Notes under the pieces: model-generated
The model's database searches: none
What the model saw: the letters and a program-made list of their open reading frames with translations, nothing else
What the model was told of the DNA's origin: nothing
Translations under genes and position numbers: made by a program
In this document: positions 7,108 to 15,416 of the stretch, in pieces
Layout of the letters: each line of letters opens with the position of its first letter
Numbering within the stretch: position 1 is the first letter of the stretch
Assembly: GCA_937911795.1 (NCBI GenBank)
Contig: CALDPJ010000274.1
Span: 1-18,918 of the forward strand
DNA: 18,918 bases
Source: an uncultured Flavobacteriales bacterium
GTDB taxonomy: Bacteria > Bacteroidota > Bacteroidia > Flavobacteriales_D > SKUL01
Direction of reading: 5' to 3'

Positions 7108-8085
7108 ATGAGGACTGTACAGTTTAGAGAGGCCGTAGCAGAGGCCATGAGCGAAGAAATGCGCCGGGATAAAAATGTGTTTCTGCTGGGCGAAGAAGTT
7201 GCCGAATACAACGGTGCTTACAAGGCCAGTAAAGGAATGCTTGATGAATTCGGTCCCGAGCGGGTACTCGATACGCCCATTGCAGAACTTGGCTTTACCG
7301 GTATTGCTATAGGCGCTGCCATGAATGGTTTAAGACCCATTGTTGAATTTATGACCTGGAATTTTGCCATTCTTGCGGCTGACCAGATCATTAACAACGC
7401 TGCAAAAATCCTCCAGATGTCGGGTGGACAATATCACATTCCGATTGTTTTCCGGGGCCCGAATGGTCCAGCCGGACAATTATCCGCCACCCATTCTCAG
7501 AGTTTCGAAGCCATGTATGCGCACGTTCCGGGTTTAAAAGTCGTAACGCCTTCCAATCCGAAAGATGCGAAAGGGTTAATAAAGGCTGCCATTCGTGACA
7601 ACGATCCGGTACTGGTAATGGAATCGGAAAAGATGTACGGCGACAAAGGCGAAATTCCGGAAGGAGATTACCTCATTCCGATCGGTGTTGCAGAAATTGT
7701 TCGAACCGGAACGGATGTGACTGTGGTTTCTTTTGGAAAAATCATGAAAGACGCACGCAAGGGCGCCGAAGAACTGGCCAAAGAAGGTATTGAGGTTGAA
7801 CTCATCGATCTGCGTACCATTCGTCCGCTGGATATCGACACCATTGTTAAGTCGGTGAAGAAAACCAACCGTCTCGTGATTCTGGAAGAGAGCTGGCCTG
7901 TAGCATCGATATCGTCCGAAATAGCATACCGCGTACAACGGCATGCCTTCGATTACCTGGATGCACCCATCCGCAGATTAACGATGAAAGATACTCCACT
8001 ACCATTTGCTACTACCCTGATTGAAGAAGCGATACCCAATGTCGGGGATCTGATTCGGGCAGTAAAAGATGTTCAATACAGATAA
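7108..8085 (+). CDS. pdhB: pyruvate dehydrogenase E1 component, beta subunit
   Basis: This subunit, with an alpha subunit not present in the window, decarboxylates pyruvate using thiamine diphosphate and passes the acetyl group to lipoyl-E2, feeding the citric acid cycle. The 325-residue product closely follows the E1-beta pattern: VFLLGEEVAEYNGAYKASKG (24-43), DTPIAELGF (55-63) with the glutamate (Glu60) that activates thiamine, GLRPIVEFMTWNF, VFRGPNGPAGQLSATHSQ and PGLKVVTPSNPKDAKGLI. The C-terminal transketolase domain (about 200-325) has LIDLRTIRPLD and LEESWPVAS. Full length here suggests an E1-beta split from alpha rather than a fused enzyme. The start is the ATG after the promoter box at 7079. 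A branched-chain 2-oxoacid E1 is less likely given the match to PDH-type motifs. Confidence 0.92.
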   Translation: MRTVQFREAVAEAMSEEMRRDKNVFLLGEEVAEYNGAYKASKGMLDEFGPERVLDTPIAELGFTGIAIGAAMNGLRPIVEFMTWNFAILAADQIINNAAKILQMSGGQYHIPIVFRGPNGPAGQLSATHSQSFEAMYAHVPGLKVVTPSNPKDAKGLIKAAIRDNDPVLVMESEKMYGDKGEIPEGDYLIPIGVAEIVRTGTDVTVVSFGKIMKDARKGAEELAKEGIEVELIDLRTIRPLDIDTIVKSVKKTNRLVILEESWPVASISSEIAYRVQRHAFDYLDAPIRRLTMKDTPLPFATTLIEEAIPNVGDLIRAVKDVQYR

Positions 8086-8148
8086 AGCCGGAATCAACCA
8101 CCACGCTTTTAACCGAAACACAAAAAACCGGCAACAACAGCTATAAAG

Positions 8149-8158
8149 GTCTATAGAC
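8149..8158. promoter_or_regulatory. palindrome GTCTATAGAC upstream of hppA, possible operator
   Basis: GTCTATAGAC is a perfect 10-bp palindrome that ends 10 bp before the -7 box at 8169. It occupies the region where the upstream promoter contact would be, so it could be a repressor or activator site. No regulator can be named, and a 10-bp A/T-containing palindrome can occur by chance. Confidence 0.35.
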
Positions 8159-8168
8159 TAAAAAGGCC

Positions 8169-8177
8169 TATTTTTGC
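8169..8177 (+). promoter_or_regulatory. -7 promoter box for hppA (TATTTTTGC)
   Basis: TATTTTTGC matches TAnnTTTGC and lies 33 bp before the ATG at 8211, with a predicted transcription start near 8184. This gives the pyrophosphatase its own promoter, separate from pdhB upstream. Confidence 0.6.
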
Positions 8178-8210
8178 CGACCGTATTAAAAAAGTAAAAA
8201 CCAAACTGAA

Positions 8211-11009
8211 ATGGATAACATTATTTATTTAGTGCCTTTGATGGCATTGATTGGCCTTGTAGTAATGGCCGTTAAAGCCCGATGGGTAAACAAACAAGAT
8301 GCCGGCGACGAAAAGATGGCCGGACTGGCGCTACACATCCGCGAAGGAGCCCTGGCTTTTCTGGCTGCAGAATACCGCGTACTTTCAATTTTCGTGGTGA
8401 TCGCCGGAATTTTACTTGGTTTTATTTCTTTTATGGTTCCGCATTCGCACTGGTTTATTGTGATAGCCTTTGTTATCGGAGCAGTGTTTAGTGCTGTTGC
8501 GGGTAACATCGGAATGCGCATTGCCACCGCGGCCAACGTTCGCACCACCCAGGCAGCACGAACCAGCTTAAAGAAAGCATTGAATGTTTCCTTCAGTGGA
8601 GGTACGGTAATGGGATTGGGAGTTGCCGGTCTCGCCGTATTCGGTTTGAGCGTGTTGTTCATTATTCTGTTTGGATGGCTGATGGGTGGAGAATGGACCA
8701 ACACAGACGACATGACCATCGTGCTCGAAGCACTTGCCGGTTTCTCACTCGGCGCCGAATCCATTGCCCTCTTTGCCCGTGTGGGAGGTGGAATTTACAC
8801 CAAAGCTGCCGACGTAGGAGCGGATCTCGTAGGAAAAGTAGAAGCTGGAATCCCGGAGGATGATCCACGGAACCCGGCTACCATTGCTGATAATGTTGGA
8901 GACAACGTTGGAGACGTAGCCGGTATGGGTGCCGACCTTTTCGGTTCGTATGTGGCAACGGTACTTGCAGCTATGGTTCTGGGGAATTATGTCATTAAAG
9001 ACATGGGCGGATCAATCATTGACGATGGTTTCGGTGGAATCAGCCCGATACTTTTACCACTGGTAATTGCCGGACTTGGAATTATCTTCAGTATTCTCGG
9101 AACGCTGGTTGTAAAAATCAAAAATGAAAACGCCAAAGAAGCAGAAGTTCAGTCTGCATTGAACCTGGGTAACTGGGGATCTATTGTTTTAACCGCCATT
9201 GCATCATATTTCGTTATTGATTTCATTCTTCCGGATGTAATCCAGATGGATTTCTTCGGCGAAGGAGTGAAAGACATCGATTCTCTTCGCGTATTTGGCG
9301 CAGTATTGGTCGGTTTAACCGTGGGAGGAACAATTTCATTCTTCACCGAGTATTACACCGGTCTGGGTAAAAAACCGGTTCTGGACATTGTGCAGAAATC
9401 AAGCACCGGACATGCCACCAACGTAATTGCTGGTTTAGCTACAGGTATGATGTCGACCTTTGCTCCTATTCTTTTGTTTGCCGGTGCGATTTGGGGATCT
9501 TACGAGTTGGCAGGTTTTTACGGTGTTGCAATCGCTGCTTCGGCAATGATGGCTACTACTGCCATGCAACTGGCCATTGACGCATTCGGACCGATTGCTG
9601 ACAATGCCGGGGGAATCGCCGAAATGAGCGGATTGCCCAAAGAAGTGCGTGAAAAAACAGACATTCTGGACTCGGTAGGAAACACTACAGCGGCCATCGG
9701 TAAAGGTTTTGCCATTGCATCGGCAGCATTAACCGCCCTGGCTTTGTTTGCCGCCTACGTAACGTTCACCGGCATCGATGGTATCAACATCTTTAAGGCC
9801 GACGTGCTTGCCGCGCTGTTTATTGGAGGAATGATTCCGGTTGTTTTCTCTGCTCTGGCAATGAATTCAGTAGGAAAAGCAGCCATGGAAATGGTTAAGG
9901 AAGTACGACGACAGTTCCGCGAAATTCCAGGCATTATGGAAGGTACCGGCAAACCGGAATACGCCAAATGTGTAGATATTTCAACCAAAGCTGCCATCCG
10001 CGAAATGATGCTGCCCGGAGCTTTGACCATTGTTACGCCTGTCATTATTGGTTTTGCAATGGGAATGGAGCCGCTCGGAAGTTATATGGCTGGTGTTACC
10101 GTATCTGGTGTGTTGTGGGCAATTTTCCAGAACAACGCTGGTGGTGCGTGGGACAACGCTAAAAAATCATTCGAAGCCGGAGTTATGATCGACGGTGAAA
10201 TGACCTACAAAGGTTCTGAAGCGCACAAGGCTGCTGTTACCGGTGATACTGTAGGTGATCCGTTTAAGGACACTTCTGGTCCATCGATGAACATCCTTAT
10301 TAAGCTCACCTGTCTGGTTGGTTTGGTCATCGCTCCTTTGCTGGCTCAATACAATGCAGAAGCCGAAGTGGTGTCTGATGAAACAACAGAAGCTGCAATT
10401 CGCGGTGATGAGCGCAGCTTTCGGGTTGACGAAAGAACCATGAATCTGACTCCTCAGGACATTGTGGTAGACGGTGCAACAAATCTTGAATCTGTAAGCG
10501 GATACATTCAATGGGAAGCTGCCAAAGTTGGTGGTGAACACAACGGAATGGTGAAAATTCTGGATGGTCGTCTGGCAGTGAAAGATGATCGCGTCGTAGA
10601 TGGAATGATCCGAATGGCCATGACCTCAATTAATGTTCTGGACATAGAAGATAAAGAGAAAAACCTGCGACTGGTGAATCACCTGAAATCGGAGGATTTC
10701 TTTCAGGTAGAAAAATTTCCTTATGCCATTTTCAGGGTTCAGGAATCGAATGGTTCGTTGACAGACGATTCTATTGTTCTGAAAGGAATCATGAATATCA
10801 AAGGAATTTCAAATGTAGAAAAAGTCACCCTCAATGTTCAGAAATCAGATAGCGGCGATGGCAGCATTCGTCTTACCGGTACTTTTAAGATTGACCGAAG
10901 TCAATACAATGTTCGCTACCGTTCAGCAACATTCTTCAGCGATCTTGGCGATAAGTTAATCAATGATGACATTACCCTCAACCTGGACATGACTGTTCAG
11001 AGCAGGTAA
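8211..11009 (+). CDS. hppA: membrane ion-pumping pyrophosphatase fused to a YceI domain
   Basis: The 932-residue product has two parts. Residues 1-712 form a multi-span membrane pyrophosphatase, which hydrolyses cytoplasmic PPi and pumps H+ or Na+ outward. It shows VGGGIYTKAADVGADLVGKV (191-210), EDDPRNPATIADNVGDNVGD (216-235) and a C-terminal GDTVGDPFKDTSGPS (678-692). GNTTAAIGKG (490-499) has Ala494 where K+-independent enzymes have Lys, so K+ dependence is expected. The gate glutamate usual in ADLFE is Gly245 here, while GAESIALF supplies Glu183 one helix earlier. That pattern, as I recall, marks Flavobacterium-type proton pumps. After the last helix (697-712) and an acidic linker, residues 735-932 are a YceI-like lipid-binding barrel (HLKSEDFFQVEKFPYAIF, then IDRSQYNVRY and LGDKLINDD). 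Pyrophosphatase C-termini face outward, so this domain should be periplasmic, where YceI proteins normally act. The usual pump alone has about 660-750 residues. Confidence 0.92.
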   Translation: MDNIIYLVPLMALIGLVVMAVKARWVNKQDAGDEKMAGLALHIREGALAFLAAEYRVLSIFVVIAGILLGFISFMVPHSHWFIVIAFVIGAVFSAVAGNIGMRIATAANVRTTQAARTSLKKALNVSFSGGTVMGLGVAGLAVFGLSVLFIILFGWLMGGEWTNTDDMTIVLEALAGFSLGAESIALFARVGGGIYTKAADVGADLVGKVEAGIPEDDPRNPATIADNVGDNVGDVAGMGADLFGSYVATVLAAMVLGNYVIKDMGGSIIDDGFGGISPILLPLVIAGLGIIFSILGTLVVKIKNENAKEAEVQSALNLGNWGSIVLTAIASYFVIDFILPDVIQMDFFGEGVKDIDSLRVFGAVLVGLTVGGTISFFTEYYTGLGKKPVLDIVQKSSTGHATNVIAGLATGMMSTFAPILLFAGAIWGSYELAGFYGVAIAASAMMATTAMQLAIDAFGPIADNAGGIAEMSGLPKEVREKTDILDSVGNTTAAIGKGFAIASAALTALALFAAYVTFTGIDGINIFKADVLAALFIGGMIPVVFSALAMNSVGKAAMEMVKEVRRQFREIPGIMEGTGKPEYAKCVDISTKAAIREMMLPGALTIVTPVIIGFAMGMEPLGSYMAGVTVSGVLWAIFQNNAGGAWDNAKKSFEAGVMIDGEMTYKGSEAHKAAVTGDTVGDPFKDTSGPSMNILIKLTCLVGLVIAPLLAQYNAEAEVVSDETTEAAIRGDERSFRVDERTMNLTPQDIVVDGATNLESVSGYIQWEAAKVGGEHNGMVKILDGRLAVKDDRVVDGMIRMAMTSINVLDIEDKEKNLRLVNHLKSEDFFQVEKFPYAIFRVQESNGSLTDDSIVLKGIMNIKGISNVEKVTLNVQKSDSGDGSIRLTGTFKIDRSQYNVRYRSATFFSDLGDKLINDDITLNLDMTVQSR

Positions 11010-11028
11010 TTCGACTTCAGACAAATTC

Positions 11029-11063
11029 AAAAAAAAAAGCTCCCTGTTCGGGAGCTTTTTTTT
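11029..11063. terminator. bidirectional terminator between hppA and the DUF2911 gene
   Basis: GCTCCC (11039-11044), a 5-base loop TGTTC and GGGAGC (11050-11055) form a perfect stem flanked by an A run (11029-11038) and eight T residues (11056-11063). It can terminate hppA on the plus strand and the convergent DUF2911 gene on the minus strand. Confidence 0.9.
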
Positions 11064-11087
11064 ATGCTTAAACTGAAATGGAAAAAA

Positions 11088-11924
11088 TTACATTTTCTTC
11101 CACTCAGCAATTTTCTGATCGTTCATTTTCACGTAACCATCGTAGCCTGCTTCGCTCGCAGCAGCCTTGCTTTTCTCGGCCGCAGCGATCGCTTCTTTAT
11201 AGTTTTTGTTTGCAGCGTGTGCAAGCGCCAGTGTGTGGAGGTTAAAAAACATCGGACGAATCTCGGTTGACTTCTTAGCCCATTCCAATGCTTTTGCCGG
11301 ATCTTTTTCACGATCAAGATACCAACGGGCAGCGCTGTGGTACACACCGTAGGCATTCTCTACTTCGTTGATCTTCTTTTCAATATTTTCTTCCGCCATT
11401 GCATCTACGTCCACAGTCAAATCCATACATACCTGAGTCTCTGCCCAACGCAGACAAATGTTGGCAGCATCGTTCTTCAGATTGTTTACTTCAATCGTAA
11501 AGGTCTCTGTCATTGCTGTTTTAGAAGGTTTGGCGGTGATGCGCAAAGCTTCTTCAGAATCCTGGTAACCGTCTGTTCCCGAAAGATTGAGATTGGTATT
11601 GAACATAACCTGCCAGGAATCTTTACCCGGGATGGTGAATAATGAATATTCTCCGGCGCTGAGTTCTTTACCGTTTATTTTAACATCGGTAGAAAAAGAC
11701 ACGCGGGTTGCTCTGTTGGCACCAGTACGCCACATTTTATCGTATGCAACAAGATCTCCGAAAATGGTTCTGCCTTTCACACTCGGGCGGCTGTATTCGA
11801 TCTCAACATCTGTAAGACCGACCTCTTGTTTTACAACGCCTGTTGGACTTGGTTTTGGTAAATCCTGAGCAAACACACTTCCCACTAAGAATGTGCTGAT
11901 GGCCAGCATAGTTAATCTTTTCAT
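11088..11924 (-). CDS. exported DUF2911 protein with C-terminal TPR-like helices
   Basis: The 278-residue product has a signal peptide (MKRLTMLAISTFLVGSVFAQ, cleavage near residue 19 after VFA), so it is exported. Residues 20-170 match DUF2911, a family common in Bacteroidota with no known activity. Its hallmark stretches are VEIEYSRPSVKGRTIFGDL (40-58), KMWRTGANRATRVSF (63-77) and a GEYSLFTIPG segment (91-100). Residues 195-275 look like TPR-type helices (ALEWAKKSTEIRP, then NYKEAIAAAEKSKAAA). The ATG at 11924 is the natural start. The gene lies 50 bp downstream of clpX on the same strand, so it could be co-transcribed. A weak TAGTTTTAC near 11946-11955 might instead give it its own promoter. 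It ends at the shared terminator. Confidence 0.88.
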   Translation of the reverse strand: MKRLTMLAISTFLVGSVFAQDLPKPSPTGVVKQEVGLTDVEIEYSRPSVKGRTIFGDLVAYDKMWRTGANRATRVSFSTDVKINGKELSAGEYSLFTIPGKDSWQVMFNTNLNLSGTDGYQDSEEALRITAKPSKTAMTETFTIEVNNLKNDAANICLRWAETQVCMDLTVDVDAMAEENIEKKINEVENAYGVYHSAARWYLDREKDPAKALEWAKKSTEIRPMFFNLHTLALAHAANKNYKEAIAAAEKSKAAASEAGYDGYVKMNDQKIAEWKKM

Positions 11925-11974
11925 TTTTACTTTAGTTTTAAGTTTCCGTAAAACTAAGCATTTTTAAAGATCGG

Positions 11975-13210
11975 CTATGCAACCATCAACTTACTGATCT
12001 CGGATTTTGAGAATTTTTCTTCGGCGTAAGAAAGGGTGATTTTCAACTCCCGGATTTCGTCATCCGACGGTATATCGAACATCGCATCGGTCATAATCAC
12101 TTCACAGATAGACCGAAGTCCGCGGGCGCCAAGCTTGTATTCCATTGCTTTTTCCACAATAAAATCGAGCACCTGCTTATCAAAAGACACGGCTACATTG
12201 TCCAGCTCGAACAGTTTTACATACTGCTTGATGAGCGCATTTTTCGGCTCGGTAAGAATGCGCCGGAGCGTCACTTCGTTGAGTGGTGTAAGGTGTGTAA
12301 GAACCGGGAAGCGACCAATCAGTTCGGGAATCAATCCAAAGGATTTCAAATCCTGCGGAGCGATGTATTTCAAAATATCCTCTTCAGAATAATCCTGCTG
12401 ATCGTTTGAGCCGTAACCAATCATATTCGTTTTAAGACGGCGCTTTATAAGACGATCTATTCCGTCAAACGCACCACCACAAATAAACAGGATATTGCGC
12501 GTATTTACCTGAATGAGTTTCTGTTCAGGATGTTTTCTTCCGCCCTGCGGGGGGACATTTACCGTGGCTCCTTCAAGAAGTTTCAGCAATGCCTGCTGAA
12601 CACCTTCACCCGAAACATCACGCGTAATGGAAGCATTGTCTCCTTTTCGGGCAATTTTGTCGATTTCATCCACGAAAACAATTCCGCGTTCGGCCAGCGC
12701 TACATCGTAATCTGCAGCCTGCAACAAACGCGACAAAATGCTTTCGACGTCTTCGCCAACATAACCGGCTTCGGTCAGAATGGTGGCATCGGCAATACAA
12801 AAAGGAACGTCCAGCATTCTGGCGATGGTCTTTGCCAGCAGGGTTTTTCCCGTTCCGGTTTCGCCCACCATTACGATGTTCGATTTTTCAATCTCTACAT
12901 CATCATCCGAGCTAGCCGGCGGTTGCAGCAACCGTTTGTAGTGATTGTAAACGGCAACCGAAAGCACCTTTTTGGCAGCGTCCTGACCAATAACAAACTG
13001 GTCGATGTATTCTTTTATTTCCTTCGGCTTTTTGAGCGTAAGGCTGTTTTCAATCTGCTTACTGGCTTTGAGCGCAAACTCTTCTTTTATGATATTTTGT
13101 GCCTGTCCTACGCAGCTTTCACAGATATGCCCTGTGATACCGGCGATCAAAACATTTACTTCGCTCTTTGAGCGACCACAAAACGAACACTTAACGTCCT
13201 TTTTCTCCAT
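11975..13210 (-). CDS. clpX: ATP-dependent protease unfoldase ClpX
   Basis: ClpX is the hexameric AAA+ unfoldase that recognises tagged or damaged proteins and feeds them into the ClpP chamber in the cytoplasm. The 411-residue length is normal. The N-terminal zinc-binding domain has Cys8, Cys11, Cys30 and Cys33. Walker A is GETGTGKT (116-123), Walker B is IVFVDEIDKIA (177-187), and the pore GYVGED loop is at 149-154. RRLKTNMIGYGSND (257-270) holds the ClpP-binding loop, which reads IGY rather than the IGF or IGL of the best-known enzymes; aromatic Tyr should still dock in the ClpP pocket. The arginine finger region and C-terminal lid (LGARGLRSICEVIM) are intact. The gene follows clpP after 54 bp, the usual order. 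Confidence 0.96.
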   Translation of the reverse strand: MEKKDVKCSFCGRSKSEVNVLIAGITGHICESCVGQAQNIIKEEFALKASKQIENSLTLKKPKEIKEYIDQFVIGQDAAKKVLSVAVYNHYKRLLQPPASSDDDVEIEKSNIVMVGETGTGKTLLAKTIARMLDVPFCIADATILTEAGYVGEDVESILSRLLQAADYDVALAERGIVFVDEIDKIARKGDNASITRDVSGEGVQQALLKLLEGATVNVPPQGGRKHPEQKLIQVNTRNILFICGGAFDGIDRLIKRRLKTNMIGYGSNDQQDYSEEDILKYIAPQDLKSFGLIPELIGRFPVLTHLTPLNEVTLRRILTEPKNALIKQYVKLFELDNVAVSFDKQVLDFIVEKAMEYKLGARGLRSICEVIMTDAMFDIPSDDEIRELKITLSYAEEKFSKSEISKLMVA

Positions 13211-13264
13211 TTTTCTCTTTCATTTGCGACACAAAACTCAACGCTGCAAAAACCGGCAGATGAA

Positions 13265-13927
13265 TTATTTCTTCTGGCGCACCAACACCTCGTCAATCAT
13301 TCCATACTCTTTTGATTCCTGGGCGGTCATCCAGAAATCCCTGTCGCTGTCGTCCCAAACTTTCTGGTAAGGTTGATTGCTGTGCTCAGCGATAATTTTA
13401 TATAATTCTTCCTTCAGCTTTTGGATTTCGCGGTAAGTAATTTCGATATCCGAAGCCTGTCCGCGTGCTCCTCCCATTGGCTGGTGAATCATCACCCGGG
13501 AATGGGTAAGTGCAGTTCTTTTTCCTTTTGCTCCGGCACACAGTAAAACAGCACCCATAGAGGCTGCCATTCCCGTGCAAATGGTTGCCACTTCGGGAGC
13601 GATGTACTGCATGGTGTCGTAAATACCGAGACCGGCATAAACGGACCCGCCCGGTGAATTCAGATAAATCTGAATATCTTTCTTTGCATCGACCGACTCG
13701 AGAAAAAGCAACTGGGCCTGAATTATGTTGGCAATCTGATCGTCAATTCCGGTACCGAGAAAAATAATCCGGTCCATCATCAACCGGGAGAACACGTCCA
13801 TCTGTGCAACGTTCAACTGACGCTCTTCAATAATATAAGGTGTAACCGCAGTAATATAATCGTGCATATACTGGCTACTGATGCCTTTATGCTTTACCGC
13901 GTACTTTTTAAATTCATTGCCGTCCAT
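13265..13927 (-). CDS. clpP: ATP-dependent Clp protease proteolytic subunit
   Basis: ClpP is the tetradecameric serine peptidase that degrades proteins unfolded by ClpX. The 220-residue product carries the catalytic serine in GMAASMGA (Ser123), the histidine in VMIHQPMGG (His148) and the aspartate in DSDRDFWM (Asp197), plus NSPGGSVYAGLGIYDTMQ (90-107) of the substrate-binding region. It has about 35 residues before the conserved core (IIEERQLN), a longer N-terminus than the E. coli propeptide. The ATG at 13927 is the only reasonable start. The gene is between tig and clpX, 58 bp after tig, the arrangement found in many bacteria. Confidence 0.96.
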   Translation of the reverse strand: MDGNEFKKYAVKHKGISSQYMHDYITAVTPYIIEERQLNVAQMDVFSRLMMDRIIFLGTGIDDQIANIIQAQLLFLESVDAKKDIQIYLNSPGGSVYAGLGIYDTMQYIAPEVATICTGMAASMGAVLLCAGAKGKRTALTHSRVMIHQPMGGARGQASDIEITYREIQKLKEELYKIIAEHSNQPYQKVWDDSDRDFWMTAQESKEYGMIDEVLVRQKK

Positions 13928-13985
13928 ATTCGGTTTTGCTTTTTTGTTTAGTCTGTAAAATTAGCTAATACTCCACGTATCACCA

Positions 13986-15341
13986 TTATCCCTTTTGTGC
14001 AAATTCCACAAATTCATCATAAGGTAATGCAATTTCATTAATTTTTGAAATTTCCCGGATTTTCTCCATGAGCTTTACATCGTACAATTGCTCGTATATT
14101 TTACGAACCTCATCCTGGTTTTTTAATGCATTTTTAGCGTAATCGCTCAATTCCTCATCTTCAGGAACCGGCATTCCGTACTGGCGGAAGTTGTTGGCTA
14201 CTATCTCTTTGGTATACTCCAATACATCATCTGCACCCACCTTTAACTCAAATTCTTTGATGAGTTGATTCTGGATCAATTGCCAAACTAATCCGCGGGC
14301 ATAATTCGGATATTCTTTTTCCAGTTCTTCGTCGGAAAGAGGTTTTTCATTCGAAAGTTGAATCCAACGCTTCAGGAATTCATCCGGTAACTGAATATTC
14401 AGCTTTTCTTCGAGCGATTTCATGACTTCGCGCTTGAACAACTGATCGCTGTCGGCGTTGAACATTTTCTCCATGTCGGTCTTGATACGGCTGCGAAAAT
14501 CTTCTTCGGAAGTAACTTCATCTTTTCCAAAAAGCTTATCGAACAACTCCTGGTTCAAAGCTGCGCGCTCCATGCGTTTTACTTCCTTTACATTGAATCG
14601 GAAGTTCCGGGTAATGGTTTCGGCCTGAGCCGCTTCAATACCGAGCATTTTTGCCATATCTGCCGGACCTGAAGAAATCTTCGTCGGATCGAGCACTGCA
14701 ACATCGCCGGGTTTTAAACCGATCAGTTTTTTCTTTGTGTCTTCATCTTTAACGAATTCTATTGAAATTGAACTCGTATTCATGATGCCTCCTTCCTGGA
14801 TTTCGTCGTTCTCGTCCAGTTCAACAAATGTTCCGAGCAACAAGTCGTTGTCTTCAGAAACTTCGGCATCACTCAGTTTTCCATGACGTTTGGTAAGATT
14901 ATCGATTTGCTCATCAACCATCTTATCGCTCACAGCCACCCTGTGAAAATCGAATTTTGTTTTTTCGGTGATTTTCACTTCGAATTTGGGAGCAATCGCC
15001 ATATCAAAGAAAAACTGGAAATCTTCTGGTTGATCCCAGTTGCCTTCGTCTTTATGATCTGTACTGGGAATCGGACTTCCGAGCACATCGAGTTTATGCT
15101 CGTCGATATAATTTCGGATAGAATTATTGACCAACTGATTGATCTCTTCGGCAAGCAGCGATTTCCCGAAACGCTTTTTAATGATTCCCATGGGGACGTG
15201 TCCCTGGCGAAATCCCGGAAGATTGACTCTTCGACGGTAATCTTTCAGCGCCTTTTCATAAAGCGGTTGATAATCCGATTTGGAAACATCAATTTTCACT
15301 AAAGCGTTCAGCTCGTCTTTCTTTTCCTGAGTAATATTCAT
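13986..15341 (-). CDS. tig: trigger factor
   Basis: Trigger factor binds the ribosome near the exit tunnel and shields emerging chains. The 451-residue product has the ribosome-docking signature GFRQGHVP (43-50) in its N-terminal domain, an FKBP-like peptidyl-prolyl isomerase-like region at about 150-250 that is poorly conserved, as usual in Bacteroidota, and a long helical C-terminal chaperone domain. I chose the ATG at 15341 (MNITQEKKDEL), the family opening. A further in-frame ATG at 15371 would start inside the terminator-like hairpin downstream of the tRNA and adds only MPFLLKFIGN. No TAnnTTTG box lies between the tRNA and tig, so tig may depend on read-through from the tRNA promoter at 15531. 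Confidence 0.93.
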   Translation of the reverse strand: MNITQEKKDELNALVKIDVSKSDYQPLYEKALKDYRRRVNLPGFRQGHVPMGIIKKRFGKSLLAEEINQLVNNSIRNYIDEHKLDVLGSPIPSTDHKDEGNWDQPEDFQFFFDMAIAPKFEVKITEKTKFDFHRVAVSDKMVDEQIDNLTKRHGKLSDAEVSEDNDLLLGTFVELDENDEIQEGGIMNTSSISIEFVKDEDTKKKLIGLKPGDVAVLDPTKISSGPADMAKMLGIEAAQAETITRNFRFNVKEVKRMERAALNQELFDKLFGKDEVTSEEDFRSRIKTDMEKMFNADSDQLFKREVMKSLEEKLNIQLPDEFLKRWIQLSNEKPLSDEELEKEYPNYARGLVWQLIQNQLIKEFELKVGADDVLEYTKEIVANNFRQYGMPVPEDEELSDYAKNALKNQDEVRKIYEQLYDVKLMEKIREISKINEIALPYDEFVEFAQKG

Positions 15342-15360
15342 ATTGCCTATAAATTTTAAC

Positions 15361-15407
15361 AAAAAAGGCATAAGCCATCAGAATCTTCCGACCTGAGTCT
15401 CATGCCT
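15361..15407 (-). terminator. terminator or attenuator between tRNA-Leu and tig
   Basis: On the minus strand, AGGCAT (15407-15402) and ATGCCT (15371-15366) can pair around a long inner segment and are followed directly by a run of T residues ending at 15361. The stem is only 6 bp with a loose interior, so it is likely leaky. It sits between the tRNA and the tig start and could set how much transcription enters tig. Confidence 0.45.
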
Positions 15408-15416
15408 ATTAATTGG

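Noticed and set aside
8088..8132. GCCGG...CCGGC pair after pdhB as a terminator
   Set aside because: The 5-bp arms are separated by about 35 bases and no T run follows, so chance pairing is likely.
8225..8764. 179-codon open frame on the minus strand
   Set aside because: It is antisense to the pyrophosphatase membrane region; the composition mirrors the hydrophobic helices of the real gene.
12530..13171. 213-codon open frame on the plus strand
   Set aside because: It is antisense to clpX, whose motifs are complete; the translation has no recognisable family and looks like a shadow.
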